64,000 nucleotides of DNA from Candidatus Altimarinota bacterium (GTDB lineage: Bacteria; Patescibacteriota; Gracilibacteria; BD1-5; UBA6164): assembly GCA_028689115.1 (NCBI GenBank), contig JAQTWV010000001.1, forward strand, positions 473,539 to 537,538, written 5' to 3'. Within the stretch, counting starts at the first letter, position 1. Each line of letters begins with the position of its first letter. The notes under the pieces are model-generated. The model was not told the origin of the DNA, made no database searches, and saw only the letters and a list, made by a program, of their open reading frames with translations. The translations under genes were made by a program, and so were the position numbers. This document shows positions 21,454 to 30,416 of this stretch, piece after piece.

Positions 21454-22776
21454 ATGACTCCAATAAAAAATAAGCTATTTTTTCATCTACTATGAAATAC
21501 AATTTTATGTTCAGTTGCAAATAATTTTATATGGTTTGCACTAGTTTTTTGGGTATATTTAGAAACAAAATCTATAATGGTTACATCTTTTATATGATGA
21601 CTATATTTATTTGCAGTTCTTATTTCTTGAATATTTTTTTGAGCAGTTGTTGATCATAATAAGAAAAAAAATGTAATGATTTGATCTACTTGAGTATCAC
21701 TATTATTTTTTATTATTTCTGCAATAATATTTTTTAGTTTTCCATTAGAAATATTTACAAAAAGCAACAGCATACTTTTATGGTTACTTATAATAGCTAT
21801 AATGTTTTGAGTTATCATATGAAATATTCGTATGATAACTATGTCAACTATGATGACGCTACTTTTTGATGATAATAATCGTGACAAAGCAAATGGTGTT
21901 TTATGAATTGCAAATGGTTTAGCTTTTTGAATTGTCTCAGTTTTTTCTTGATTAACTATTTGATTTTTATGAATGTGATGGGCAATAATAATAACAATAA
22001 TTGCTAGTTTACTTTGAATATTTCATTTATTATTTTTAAACTTTCCAAAAGAAGATTTTTCACATCAAAAAGAAGAATGATGAAAAAAAATAGATTTAAT
22101 CTGAACTATAAAGGTTATATCATGAATTTCTTGATTGTTTGGACTTATATTTTTTTCTATGTTTAACAATTTTTTATGATGAGTTTTTATGTCCTTGATG
22201 GATCCATACTGACTTTCTTTAGTATCAGTTGAAATATGGTGATTTATATGGTGATTTTTAAGTTTTTGATTTATAGTTTGATGATTATTAATAAGTAAAT
22301 GGTGAGTATGAAAAAATCCAGTTAAAACATTGCTTTTGATAAATGTAATTATGTGGATTGTATGTATATTTTTTACTAGTATTTCATCAATAGTTTTAAC
22401 AACTATTTGATTATTTATCTTTATGATATTGCACCCATACATAGAAGCGACAGAACAAACAATATTACAAAAAGTTGTACCATATAATAGACAATGAAGA
22501 GTTTTTTGATTTTCTCAAAGTGTTGAACAAATAGCGTCACCATTAACAGCTTTTTTTATATGACCAATAACAGAACTAATTGTTGTACCTTTTATGAATA
22601 GCCAAACTTGAATGAACATATTTTTAAATTGGTTTTGAACAACTCAAGATAGAGCAATTGCAATCGTATTTAGTGTAGCTTGATTAATAGGTTTAATTAT
22701 CACACTATTAGCATTTTTAAGCAAATCTTATAAAAATTTATCAAAAGAATATAAAATAGAAACTAAAAAAAATTAA
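21454..22776 (+). CDS. Major facilitator superfamily transporter
   Basis: 440 residues with about 12 transmembrane helices in two sixes joined by a cytoplasmic loop (FPKEDFSHQKEEGGKKIDLI). The loop after helix 2 (GAVVDHNKKKNVM) corresponds to the MFS GxxxDrxgrrk motif. The N-terminus resembles the MFS_3/enterobactin exporter-like branch (NNFIWFALVFWVYLETKS). Substrate is unknown; drug or metabolite efflux is a guess. The helices are full of TGA glycines. It stands 266 bases after lemA and 32 bases before the DUF4256 gene. Confidence 0.9.
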
Positions 22777-22808
22777 ATTATCTGTATATTAACATATAAC
22801 TAAATAAT

Positions 22809-23372
22809 ATGAACTCAAAAAATAAATTAAATCCAGAACAACAAAAAAAATTACTACAAATATTAGAAGAACGCTTTATAAAAAACATGAATCGTCATAA
22901 AGATATATTATGGGAAAAGCTACAAGAAAAACTAGAAGCAAATCCTGAAAAACTTTGGTCATTAAATGAAATGGAGAGAACAGAGTGAGAACCTGATGTG
23001 ATTTCATACGATGAAAAAACATGAGAATATATTTTTTGTGATTGTTCGGCTGAAAGTCCAAAATGACGTAGAAGTCTTTGTTATGATAAAGAAGCACTAG
23101 AATCAAGAAAACAATTTAAACCAGAAAATAATGTAGTTGATATGGCAAAACAAATGTGAATAGATATTTTAACAGAAGAACAATATAGAGAATTACAAAA
23201 ATTTGGAGATTTTGATACAAAAACATCAAGTTGGTTAAAAACACCTGACAATATCAGAAAACTTGGTGGTGCTATATTTGCTGATTGTCGCTATGATACA
23301 GTATTTATTTACCATAATTGAGCAGAATCTTATTATGCAGCTAGAGGTTTTCGTGGATTATTAAAAGTATAA
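22809..23372 (+). CDS. DUF4256 family protein
   Basis: 187 residues. It matches the DUF4256 family along its whole length. Landmarks are ERFIKNMNRHKDILWEKLQ, KLWSLNEMERTEGEPDVIS, FCDCSAESPKGRRSLCYD, LTEEQYRELQKFGDFDTKT and ESYYAARGFRG at the C-terminus. No biochemical function is established for the family, which is a soluble protein in scattered bacteria and some eukaryotes. A few of its glycines are TGA. It ends just 10 bases before the first copy of the 33-bp repeat. Confidence 0.9.
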
Positions 23373-23382
23373 AAAAATATTT

Positions 23383-23415
23383 ATGAAAAGATGTGATTGG
23401 TTAAATCTAAATAAT
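23383..23415. repeat. 33-bp direct repeat, copy 1
   Basis: Identical to the first 33 bases of tagI (ATGAAAAGATGTGATTGG and on to AAT). Only the first 11 codons of tagI are present here, followed by unrelated AT-rich sequence. With copy 2 at 24470-24502 it brackets the RhuM-Fic gene. Confidence 0.9.
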
Positions 23416-23474
23416 TATTTGCAATTATATTAAATAAAAATACAATGTATATATTTAGTATATAATATATAAAT

Positions 23475-24467
23475 ATGAATAAAGGAGAAATTCAAATATA
23501 TAAAGATAAAACTTGAGATATTGATGTTCAAGTTAATTTTAATGAAGAAACTGTTTGGTTAGATTCTTATCAAATTGCATCTATTTTTTGAAAAGATAGA
23601 ACAACTATACAAAGACATATAAAAAATATTTATTCATCTTGAGAATTAAATGAAGATTCAACATGTGCAAAAAATGCACAAGTTCAAAATGAATGAGAAA
23701 GACAAGTTAAAAGAGATAAAAATTTATACAATTTAGATATGATTTTATCTATATGATATAGAACTAATTCTGAAAAAGCTATGCAATTTCGTAAATGGGT
23801 TAGTAATATATTAAAAGAATATTTAATAAAATGATATAGTATAAATAAAAAAAGATTAGAAGAAAAATGATATAAAGAATTAGAAAATACACTAAATTTA
23901 TTTAAAAATACTCTTAAATCTTGAAATTTATCTCAAGATGAAGCTATTTGATTACTTGATATAATAACAAATTATACAAATACATGGTTGTTGTTACAAA
24001 ATTATGATGAAAACAATCTTTTAGAATCATGAAAAACAAAAAACCTAGATTATAAATTAGATTCAGAAGAGGCATTATTGTCACTTATGGAACTAAAAGA
24101 AAATTTAATAAATAAAAATGAAGCTACTGATTTATTTGCAAAACAAAGAGAAAATGAAGCTTTAAAATGAATTTTTTGAAATATATATCAAACATTTTGA
24201 GGGATAGATTTATATAATTCTGTAGAAGAAAAATCTGCAAATTTACTTTATTTCATAGTTAAAGATCATCCATTTTATGATGGTAACAAAAGAAGCTGAG
24301 CATTTTTATTTATCTTATTTCTTGCTAAAAATCACATACTTTTTGATAATAATTGAAATAAAAAAATAAATGATAGAGCTCTAGTTGCTATAACACTACT
24401 TATAGCAGAATCAAATCCAAAAGATAAAGAAATAATGGTTAAATTACTTATAAATCTAATCAACTAA
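23475..24467 (+). CDS. RhuM-Fic/DOC fusion protein
   Basis: 330 residues. The N-terminal half is a RhuM/virulence-type domain: VWLDSYQIASIFGKDRTTIQ, later NLDMILSIGYRTNSEKAMQF and FRKWVSNILKEYL. The C-terminal half is a Fic/DOC domain with the active-site loop HPFYDGNKRSG near residue 275. Fic domains transfer AMP or phosphate to protein targets, and RhuM-Fic proteins are common on mobile and defence islands. No partner antitoxin gene is adjacent. The gene sits between two copies of a 33-bp repeat, so it looks like an insertion ahead of tagI. TGA glycines show it is adapted to code 25. Confidence 0.88.
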
Positions 24468-24469
24468 AA

Positions 24470-24502
24470 ATGAAAAGATGTGATTGGTTAAATCTAAATA
24501 AT
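24470..24502. repeat. 33-bp direct repeat, copy 2 (5' end of tagI)
   Basis: Second copy of the repeat at 23383-23415, here forming codons 1-11 of the intact tagI gene. Confidence 0.9.
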
Positions 24503-25024
24503 CCCCTTTATGTTGAGTATCATGACTCAGAGTGGTGAGAAATAGAGAGAGATGACAAAAAGCTTTTTGAGATGCTTATTTTGGAGTGAGCACAAGCTGG
24601 ACTTTCTTGGGAAACTGTACTAAACAAGAGAGAAAACTATAGAATTGCTTTTGATAATTTTGATGCTCTTAAAATATCAAAATACGATGAAGCAAAACAA
24701 GCTGAACTTATGCAAAATTCTTGAATAATCAGAAACAAACTCAAGATAATCTCAGTTACAAAAAATGCAAAAGCATTTTTAGAGATACAAAAAGAATTTG
24801 GTAGTTTTTACGATTATCTATGGAGATTTATAGATAATAAACAAATAATTAACAATTTTGAAAAATTAAGTGATTATCAAACAAAAACTCCAATTTCAGA
24901 TACTATTTCAAAAGACTTGAAAAAAAGAGATATGAATTTTGTTGGTTCTACTATAATATATGCTTTCATGCAAGCAGTTGGAATGGTAAATGATCATGGG
25001 CAAGGGTGTTTTAAGTGTAAATAA
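24470..25024 (+). CDS. tagI: DNA-3-methyladenine glycosylase I
   Basis: 184 residues, family length. It starts with MKRCDWLNLNNPLYVEYHDSE and has LFEMLILEGAQAGLSWETVL. The zinc-binding pattern is Cys4 and His18 at the N-terminus with the C-terminal NDHGQGCFKCK, as in E. coli Tag. It excises 3-methyladenine from alkylated DNA. The start lies 2 bases after the RhuM-Fic stop, so tagI now depends on transcription through that gene or on a promoter inside it. The first 11 codons are duplicated upstream. Confidence 0.95.
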
Positions 25025-25025
25025 A

Positions 25026-25050
25026 AAATAAAAAGAAATCTTTTTATTTC
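25026..25050 (+). terminator. Weak AT-only terminator hairpin
   Basis: AAATAAAAAG-AAAT-CTTTTTATTT fold right after tagI; all A-T except one pair. Confidence 0.4.
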
Positions 25051-25122
25051 TTACCTATTATATTAACAGGTAAAAAATATTGCTTTTTTTTACCTATAAG
25101 TAGTATTGGTAAAATTTTTAAT

Positions 25123-25160
25123 AAAAAAATAACTAAGAAAAATTCTTAGTTATTTTTTTA
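25123..25160. terminator. Bidirectional terminator
   Basis: AAAATAACTAAGAA/TTCTTAGTTATTTT hairpin, overlapping the stop of the Nudix gene on the minus strand. Confidence 0.75.
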
Positions 25161-25565
25161 CATATATTTTTTAATTATCTCTATTGTCTCATCAACTGGA
25201 CTTGCAAATTTTAACTTTTTTGCATCATCTAAATCAAAATACTTAGCTCAAGCTCATTCATAAACTATAAAATCAGTTTCTTTTAAATCTGTCTTGATTA
25301 AAAATATACTTCTATGAACTATTCTATCACTAAATTCAAATATATAATCTCCTATATATTTGTAGTCAAAATCTTCCATATTTAATCATAACTCTTCTTT
25401 TGCTTCTCTTAAAAATCACTCTTTTGGAGTTTCTCAAGGTTCAACTCATCAACCAAAAAAAGCCCACTCTTCACCAATTTTTGAATAATCTCATCTTTCT
25501 TGAAGTAGTATTTGATTTTTTTCATTGTAAAATCAAATAAATGCAACTTTTCTAATTTGTTTCAT
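25158..25565 (-). CDS. Nudix hydrolase
   Basis: 135 residues. The Nudix box reads GGVEPGETPKEGFLREAKEELG, spanning about residues 38-60 and matching Gx5Ex7REUxEExGU. Such enzymes hydrolyse nucleoside diphosphates linked to another moiety; MutT-like sanitising of oxidised nucleotides is one option, but the substrate is not decidable. Several box glycines are TGA. The GNAT gene lies upstream (10-base gap), so the two form a short operon. Confidence 0.92.
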
Positions 25566-25575
25566 AGTATTATAA

Positions 25576-26001
25576 TTATTTATTGTATTTCATTATTATT
25601 GCATCAAAATTATTTTCTTTTCACCGCTTTAAAGTCACTTTTAATTTTTCAGGAATATTTTCTTCTATATAATTAAATCATGCAACTTCATAATATTTTT
25701 CTAATTCTCTTTTACAAGCTAAAAATAGATTATTTTCATAATTAAATTTATTTTTTAATAAATCACTTATTATCTCTATTCAAAGTTTTTTTCATCTATA
25801 ATCTTCATTTATGTATAATCAAGATAATTCATAATCATTTCATCAAATATTAAATATCCTTCAAAATGCTATAATTTTTCTATTATCTTTATAACAAATA
25901 AAATCTTCTTTTCTTATTAGATAAGAAGACAATCATTCTTTGGTAATAATACCTTCTATTATTTTATAGTCGCTATCCGTAAGATTAATTATTTTTTTCA
26001 T
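25576..26001 (-). CDS. GNAT family N-acetyltransferase
   Basis: 141 residues. The central LSGLYINEDYRGKKLGIEIIS is the acetyl-CoA-binding motif A of GNAT proteins (RGKKLG corresponds to R/Q-x-x-G-x-G/A). It is followed by the C-terminal ELEKYYEVAGFNYIEENI motif B, where GFNYIE marks the usual end strand. It transfers an acetyl group to a small molecule or protein amine; the acceptor is unknown. Ten bases separate it from the Nudix gene downstream. A cluster of palindromic repeats lies just upstream. Confidence 0.88.
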
Positions 26002-26051
26002 AGATTGTATGTTTAAAAAATATTTTGTTTCTGTTATCATGAATTTATTTA

Positions 26052-26119
26052 TGTCATTCTGAACTTGTTTCAGAATCATTATTTATTTTGTCATCCTGAA
26101 TTTATTTCAGGATCATTAA
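26052..26119. repeat. REP-like palindromic repeats (two units)
   Basis: Two consecutive units: TGTCATTCTGAA...TTCAGAATCA and TGTCATCCTGAA...TTCAGGATCA, the same palindrome as at 6786. The gene-free stretch 26002-26457 holds these, a GIY-YIG remnant and the units at 26229-26310. Confidence 0.8.
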
Positions 26120-26212
26120 ATTTTAAGCTTAAATCTTCCCAATAAGGATTTCAATTTTCTATTAAATTAACCTTCCAATCTCTTCTCCAATTTTTTAAAT
26201 ATTTTTATTTCT
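26105..26212 (-). pseudogene. GIY-YIG nuclease C-terminal remnant
   Basis: The minus strand reads KYLKNWRRDWKVNLIENG, then NPYWEDLSLKF, the typical end of small GIY-YIG endonucleases (KxWxRxWKxxLIExxNPxWxDL). A TAA in frame cuts it off upstream and the GIY-YIG catalytic part is missing, so this is a decayed gene. Downstream the frame runs on into the palindromic repeat (NDPEINSGG). The remnant lies between repeat units on both sides. Confidence 0.6.
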
Positions 26213-26228
26213 TAAATTATTTACTTTT

Positions 26229-26310
26229 GTCATCCTGAACTTACTTATGTCATCCTGAATTTATTTCAGGATCTATTTTTTATTTGATTCTGAAACAAGT
26301 TCGAATTACA
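26229..26310. repeat. REP-like palindromic repeats (degenerate cluster)
   Basis: One partial unit (TGTCATCCTGAACTTA), one full unit (TGTCATCCTGAA...TTCAGGATCT) and an inverted degenerate unit (GATTCTGAAACAAGTTCGAA). These are the third and last group of this repeat seen in the window. Confidence 0.75.
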
Positions 26311-26457
26311 ATAATATTATATTTACTTCTTACTATACTCATTTTAAAATAAAGTCCAGAACATTAAAACCATATTAAAATTTAAATAGATCAAATTAAT
26401 TTGTTTTAATCCAAAATAATACAATAATATAAACAATATTTATTTAAATATTTTGAT

Positions 26458-26796
26458 ATGCAAGAAACAAAAACTATAGATGAATATATATCAAGTTTTC
26501 CTAGTGATGTCCAAATTATTCTTGAGCATATTAGAAAAACTATTAGTGAAACAAATCCAGATTTGATAGAGACTATAAACTACTGAGTTCCTACATTTAA
26601 ACTAAATTGAAAAAATATAGTGCATTTTTGAGCATTTAAGAAACATATATCTATTTTTCCATGACCAGAAGCTATAGAGCATTTTTCTCCTAAATTATCT
26701 AAGTATAAGATATCAAAATGAACTATACAATTTTCTCTTGATAAAGAAATTCCTTATGATTTGATATGAGAAATAGTGAGATATAAAAAACCCTAG
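26458..26796 (+). CDS. DUF1801 (YdhG-like) protein
   Basis: 112 residues. It starts with IDEYISSFPSDVQIILEHIR, then INYGVPTFKLNGKNIVHFGA, then KHISIFPGPEAIEHF, the order and spacing of the DUF1801/YdhG family. These are small iron-chaperone-like or unknown proteins, soluble, with no established catalytic role. The last residues EIVRYKKP end in TAG inside a terminator. It points toward the convergent restriction-modification operon. Confidence 0.88.
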
Positions 26797-26820
26797 AAAA
26801 TTAATTTTCTAGGGTTTTTA
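26785..26820. terminator. Strong terminator between convergent units
   Basis: AAACCCTAGAAAATT/AATTTTCTAGGGTTT hairpin with T runs on both strands. It ends the DUF1801 gene and could stop the hsdM transcript. Confidence 0.85.
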
Positions 26821-26853
26821 TATCCCATTTGGTAGGACAATACAATGAAAGCT

Positions 26854-28377
26854 CTAAATCATTTTTTCTAACTCATCAATTCAATCAATAATTTCTTTTT
26901 CTAGTTTTCTAATATCATTTATTAAAACTTCTGGTTTTTCATAATCTACAGGAGTGTATTCTATCTTTTTATATTTAGAAATTGATAAATCATATTTATT
27001 TTCTTTTATTTCATCTTTTGAAACCCAAAACCATTTATCTTCTTTTTTAGGTTTTTCTTCATATTTTCTTCAAAGAACTACATCTTTATATTTTTTCTTA
27101 CAGTCTGGAATATCATTTATATCTATTTTATTTCTTTTATCATCTAGACTAAATCAATCTGCTTCTAAATCATAAAACCAAACATTGTTTGTTTCATCTC
27201 ATTTGGTAAATATAAGTATAGCAGTACTAACTCAAGCATAAGGTTTAAAAACTCAACCAGGTAATGATATAACAGCTTTTAATCAAGTATTTTCTATTAT
27301 AAGTTCTCTCACTTTTTTATGAGCATTTGAACTTCAAAATAAGACTCAATCTGGAATAATTACAGCACATTTTCATCAAACAAATAATTTATCATAAATA
27401 AGTTCCAAAAATAATAATTCTGTTTTTGTTGTTTCTACTTTAAAATCTGGATGAATATTATTTTTTAAAATACTTCATTTAAATGGTGGATTTGCCAGAA
27501 CTATATCCCACTCTTCTTTATGGTCAAAGTTTTTTCAAAGTGTATCAGTATATGTAATATTTGGAGTTGTAATCCCATGTAAAATAGAATTCATCATACC
27601 AACTCTTACCATTTTTGTAGAAAAATCATATCAAAAAAGTGTATTTTCTTTTACCCTTTTCCAATCTTCATTACTAAACATATCTGCAGTATAATGAGTT
27701 CAGAAATCATCAGAAAAACTTCAATCTTTTGAAGTATTTTCTTTTATAATATGTTTATAAGTATTAATCAAAAATCAAGCAGTTCCACAAGCGGGGTCAG
27801 CAATTTTATCATTTTTTGTAGGATTTACTATTTCAATCATCATTTCAATAATATGCCTTGGCGTTCTAAAAGCTCATCATTTCCCTGCTGCAGATATTTC
27901 ATTTAAAAGATATTCATATATATCTCAAGAAGTATCTTCGTTTTGCTCTGTGATTTTTAAATCTTCTATTATTGAAACAGCAGTTACTAAAAGCGACGCA
28001 TTTGGTATCATAAATACAGCATCTTTTAGATTATCAGCATATATACTTTCATCTATATTTTTGATAAATGGAAAAACTATATCTTTTACAAACACAAACA
28101 TTTCATCAGCTGACATTTGAGTCCAATGTGACCAACGAAAAGTATCTTTTTCAAATACTCTACCATTTATTTCTATACTTCATGCAAAAAGAGAATTATA
28201 TTCAAAAGTTTTTATCCTATTTGCTTTAATTAAGCTTTGTTTATCTATATCATCCAATCTTTTCATAAAGATAAGATAATTTATTTGTTCTATAGCTGTA
28301 AGTGGGTCAGAAATACCATTTCACCAAAATGTATTCCAAAGCTTATCTATTTTTGATTTTAGGTCTTGAGTTAGCAT
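26854..28377 (-). CDS. hsdM: Type I restriction-modification methyltransferase subunit M
   Basis: 507 residues. The N-terminal helical domain ([20 protein letters not shown]) is typical of HsdM. The SAM motif is [16 protein letters not shown] and the catalytic N6-adenine motif is [11 protein letters not shown]. It methylates adenine at the site chosen by HsdS and completes the restriction complex with HsdR. It is the last gene of the minus-strand defence locus, separated from the other subunits by the MazF-like gene and a 156-base spacer, so it may have its own promoter. TGA glycines include the one in DFSTK-adjacent FGYD. Confidence 0.95.
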
Positions 28378-28424
28378 ATTTAGTTTATTTTATGTAAATA
28401 TTTAATTAAAATGTTAAAAAAAAT

Positions 28425-28452
28425 TTGCAATTAAGTATATAAATGTTAAAAT
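28425..28452 (+). promoter_or_regulatory. Candidate promoter for a plus-strand small RNA
   Basis: TTGCAA, 16 bases, then TAAAAT, with a TG extension before the -10 hexamer. It faces away from the hsdM gene. Confidence 0.4.
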
Positions 28453-28458
28453 AATATT

Positions 28459-28536
28459 ACTTAGATGTAACCTTTCTAGATTTTTCTAGATTGCGTCATA
28501 ACCTTGCAGTAAAATGTAAGGTTTTATTTTTGTTTA
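28459..28536 (+). ncRNA. Candidate small RNA opposite the hsdM-mazF spacer
   Basis: A short AT-rich unit with two hairpins: TCTAGA-TTTT-TCTAGA, then AACCTTGCA/TGTAAGGTT with the U run TTTTATTTTT, which is a good intrinsic terminator on the plus strand. A promoter lies in front of it. No ORF is visible. It runs antisense toward the 3' end of the MazF-like gene, so it could be a regulator or merely a convergent terminator with chance promoter (inference). Confidence 0.35.
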
Positions 28537-29082
28537 AAATTTCATTCAAAACATTTTAATAAGATTTTCTTGTATTTTATCTTTTAATTTAATATCTTCT
28601 ATTTTTCAACAATATGATCATATTCTTTTCTTTGATATACTTCTTATTTGTCTTAATTTAGCAAAAGATACATTTTTAAGTTTATTTTTCTTATCTGGTG
28701 TTATTTGAACATCAAAAGTATCAAGAGATTTGTTAACTTTGTCAGAAGTAAGAGGTATAACTATAATATCTTCTCAAAAAGTAAATTTAGAATCTTTATA
28801 AATAATAGATGGTCTTATACCATTTATTTCACATCAAATATTTATTCAATAATCTACATAATATATAGTCCATTTTGTTGAAGAATCAACTTTTTCTTTA
28901 TCTTGATTAAGTTTTATTTTTTTCTTTAACCAAAATAAATGATTCTCTAAATTATGTTTTTTTTCCTCTATTTGTATTATAAAATCTTCTTTTACAAACA
29001 TAGTAAAATTTTTTCTATAAATATTTATATTATCTACGAGATTTTCAACTAATATTCTTAAATCTATATTTATATTTTTCAT
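28534..29082 (-). CDS. MazF/PemK-like toxin domain protein
   Basis: 182 residues. The first 70 form a charged coiled-coil-like helical region (IQIEEKKHNLENHLFWLKKK). The C-terminal 110 resemble the PemK/MazF endoribonuclease fold: YYVDYGINIGCEINGIRPSI, then DIIVIPLTSDK, then LKNVSFAKLRQIRSISKKRI, where the Ser/Arg pair corresponds to the catalytic region. PemK/MazF proteins cleave mRNA when not held by an antitoxin. No antitoxin ORF lies beside it. It is placed between hsdS and hsdM, so it may guard or regulate the restriction locus (inference). Confidence 0.8.
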
Positions 29083-29090
29083 TATTTATT

Positions 29091-29172
29091 TTGATTTTCA
29101 ATTAAAAATAATTATACTCAAGTTACCAATATTCACCTAGAGACTTTTGTCTGACTGGTGAATTTTTTTATT
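29091..29172 (+). ncRNA. Candidate small RNA or structured element divergent from the MazF-like gene
   Basis: Promoter-like TTGATT, 16 bases, TATACT (29091-29118) is followed by a compact hairpin ATTCACC...GGTGAAT with an inner AGAC/GTCT stem, then TTTTTTTATTTTT, a strong plus-strand terminator. The transcript would be about 50 bases. It may instead be a leader structure of the minus-strand toxin gene. The rest of this 186-base spacer holds the inverted ATGTATCA/TGATACAT repeats. Confidence 0.35.
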
Positions 29173-29183
29173 TTTCAAATTAT

Positions 29184-29255
29184 ATGTATCATTTTTATCT
29201 ATTTTTGATACATATAAATCATCATGTCTCACATATGATACATATTATATAAACA
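29184..29255. repeat. Inverted repeats ATGTATCA/TGATACAT
   Basis: Two arms, TATGTATCA and TGATACATA, at 29185-29214 enclose TTTTTATCTATTT. A further TATGATACATAT lies near 29235. They sit between hsdS and the toxin gene and could be an operator or a terminator remnant. Confidence 0.45.
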
Positions 29256-29268
29256 TGTAAACGTTTTT

Positions 29269-30411
29269 TTAAAATCTAAAACTTTCCTGCATAGTAGTGC
29301 TATATAACTCTTCCAATTTTTCTAAACTCTCTTTTTGTTTTTTGATGTTTTCTTCGTTTTTTTGTACTATTGAGGCAAATTTGTTTTGGAGAGAGATTGG
29401 AGGGACTGGAATTTTAAGATTACTTATATTTGCAATATAAATTGCTTGTTGAGCTGAAGCAGATGAGACATTTCTAACTTTTTTAATAAAATTTTCATCT
29501 CTAAATAAATACATTATATATTTTGAATATATAATACTAAAGTTTGGCTTAATTAGAATAGTGCTTCACATTGTACAAAAGGAAATATTTAAATTTACTA
29601 CTGTAATTCTTCATATTGTTGCTCATCTACTTACAATTAGTAAATCTCATTTTTGAGGATTACATTTTTTTATGTATTTTACTCAATCATCGAATGAAAC
29701 ATATTTTACATCAGATAAATCTATTCAATAATCTAAAACATCTTTCGCCATAATTAAAGGCATTCATTCGTTTGTAAAATCCGGATTATTATGTTCTCAA
29801 TCAGTAATTTTATTGCATAATTCTCACAACTTCTTCACTTCCCAACCTTTTTCATTCAACATAGGATCACCAAACATTTCTATAAAAATAGATTTTATTA
29901 GATATTCTTGTTTTTTTATAGATTCTTTTCTTAAAGAAATTAGTTCTTTAAGTTTATCGAGTTTTTGGATGATTTGTTTTTGAGTTGAAAGTGGTGGAAG
30001 TGGGATTTGTAGATTTTTAATATCATTTACTGAAATATTTGGAATACTTGTATTTGTTGCTTTAGATTTTATTTCATCTAATTTTTGATTAAGGTAATAA
30101 TACAAATATCAATTTAATAAATTCTCATTATTATTAGTTGCAATTTTTATGATTCTTTGATTCAATAAAGCTTCTGAGAATTCCCATTTTTCAACTTTAA
30201 AACTTCATGATAAACTTACTAAAATATCCCCTTTATTTATTAATACTTTTTTATCATATACTCAATCCCAAAATTTAGAATTATTATTTATTCATTTTTC
30301 CATATCTTGAATACGGATAATTAGTAGTCATTTTCAATCACTATTAAAGTCAGAAGATTTAAAAGGAAATCAATTTATAATTTTAGTTATTTCTCAAATT
30401 TGTGTTTGCAT
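29269..30411 (-). CDS. hsdS: Type I restriction specificity subunit S
   Basis: 380 residues in the usual two-fold order. A first target recognition domain (about 1-130) ends in conserved helix 1 (LQIPLPPLSTQKQIIQKLDK, with a coiled coil after it). A second recognition domain (about 195-310) ends in helix 2 (LKIPVPPISLQNKFASIVQ). HsdS recognises the bipartite DNA target and sets the spacing between its halves. It starts 5 bases after the PIN-like gene and is in one operon with hsdR. No inverted copies of its domains are seen nearby, so phase variation is not evident. Confidence 0.95.
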
Positions 30412-30416
30412 GTTAT

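Noticed and set aside
22065-22442. A 125-residue His-rich minus-strand reading frame
   Set aside because: It is the antisense shadow of the MFS transporter gene; its His and Ile runs come from reversed TGA- and AT-rich codons.
29184-29255. Invertible hsdS switch
   Set aside because: The inverted repeats lie outside hsdS, and no second specificity domain or recombinase gene is nearby.
28378-29268. Type III toxin-antitoxin (ToxN-ToxI)
   Set aside because: The MazF-like protein could suggest it, but no tandem RNA repeats lie upstream of the gene in the same orientation.
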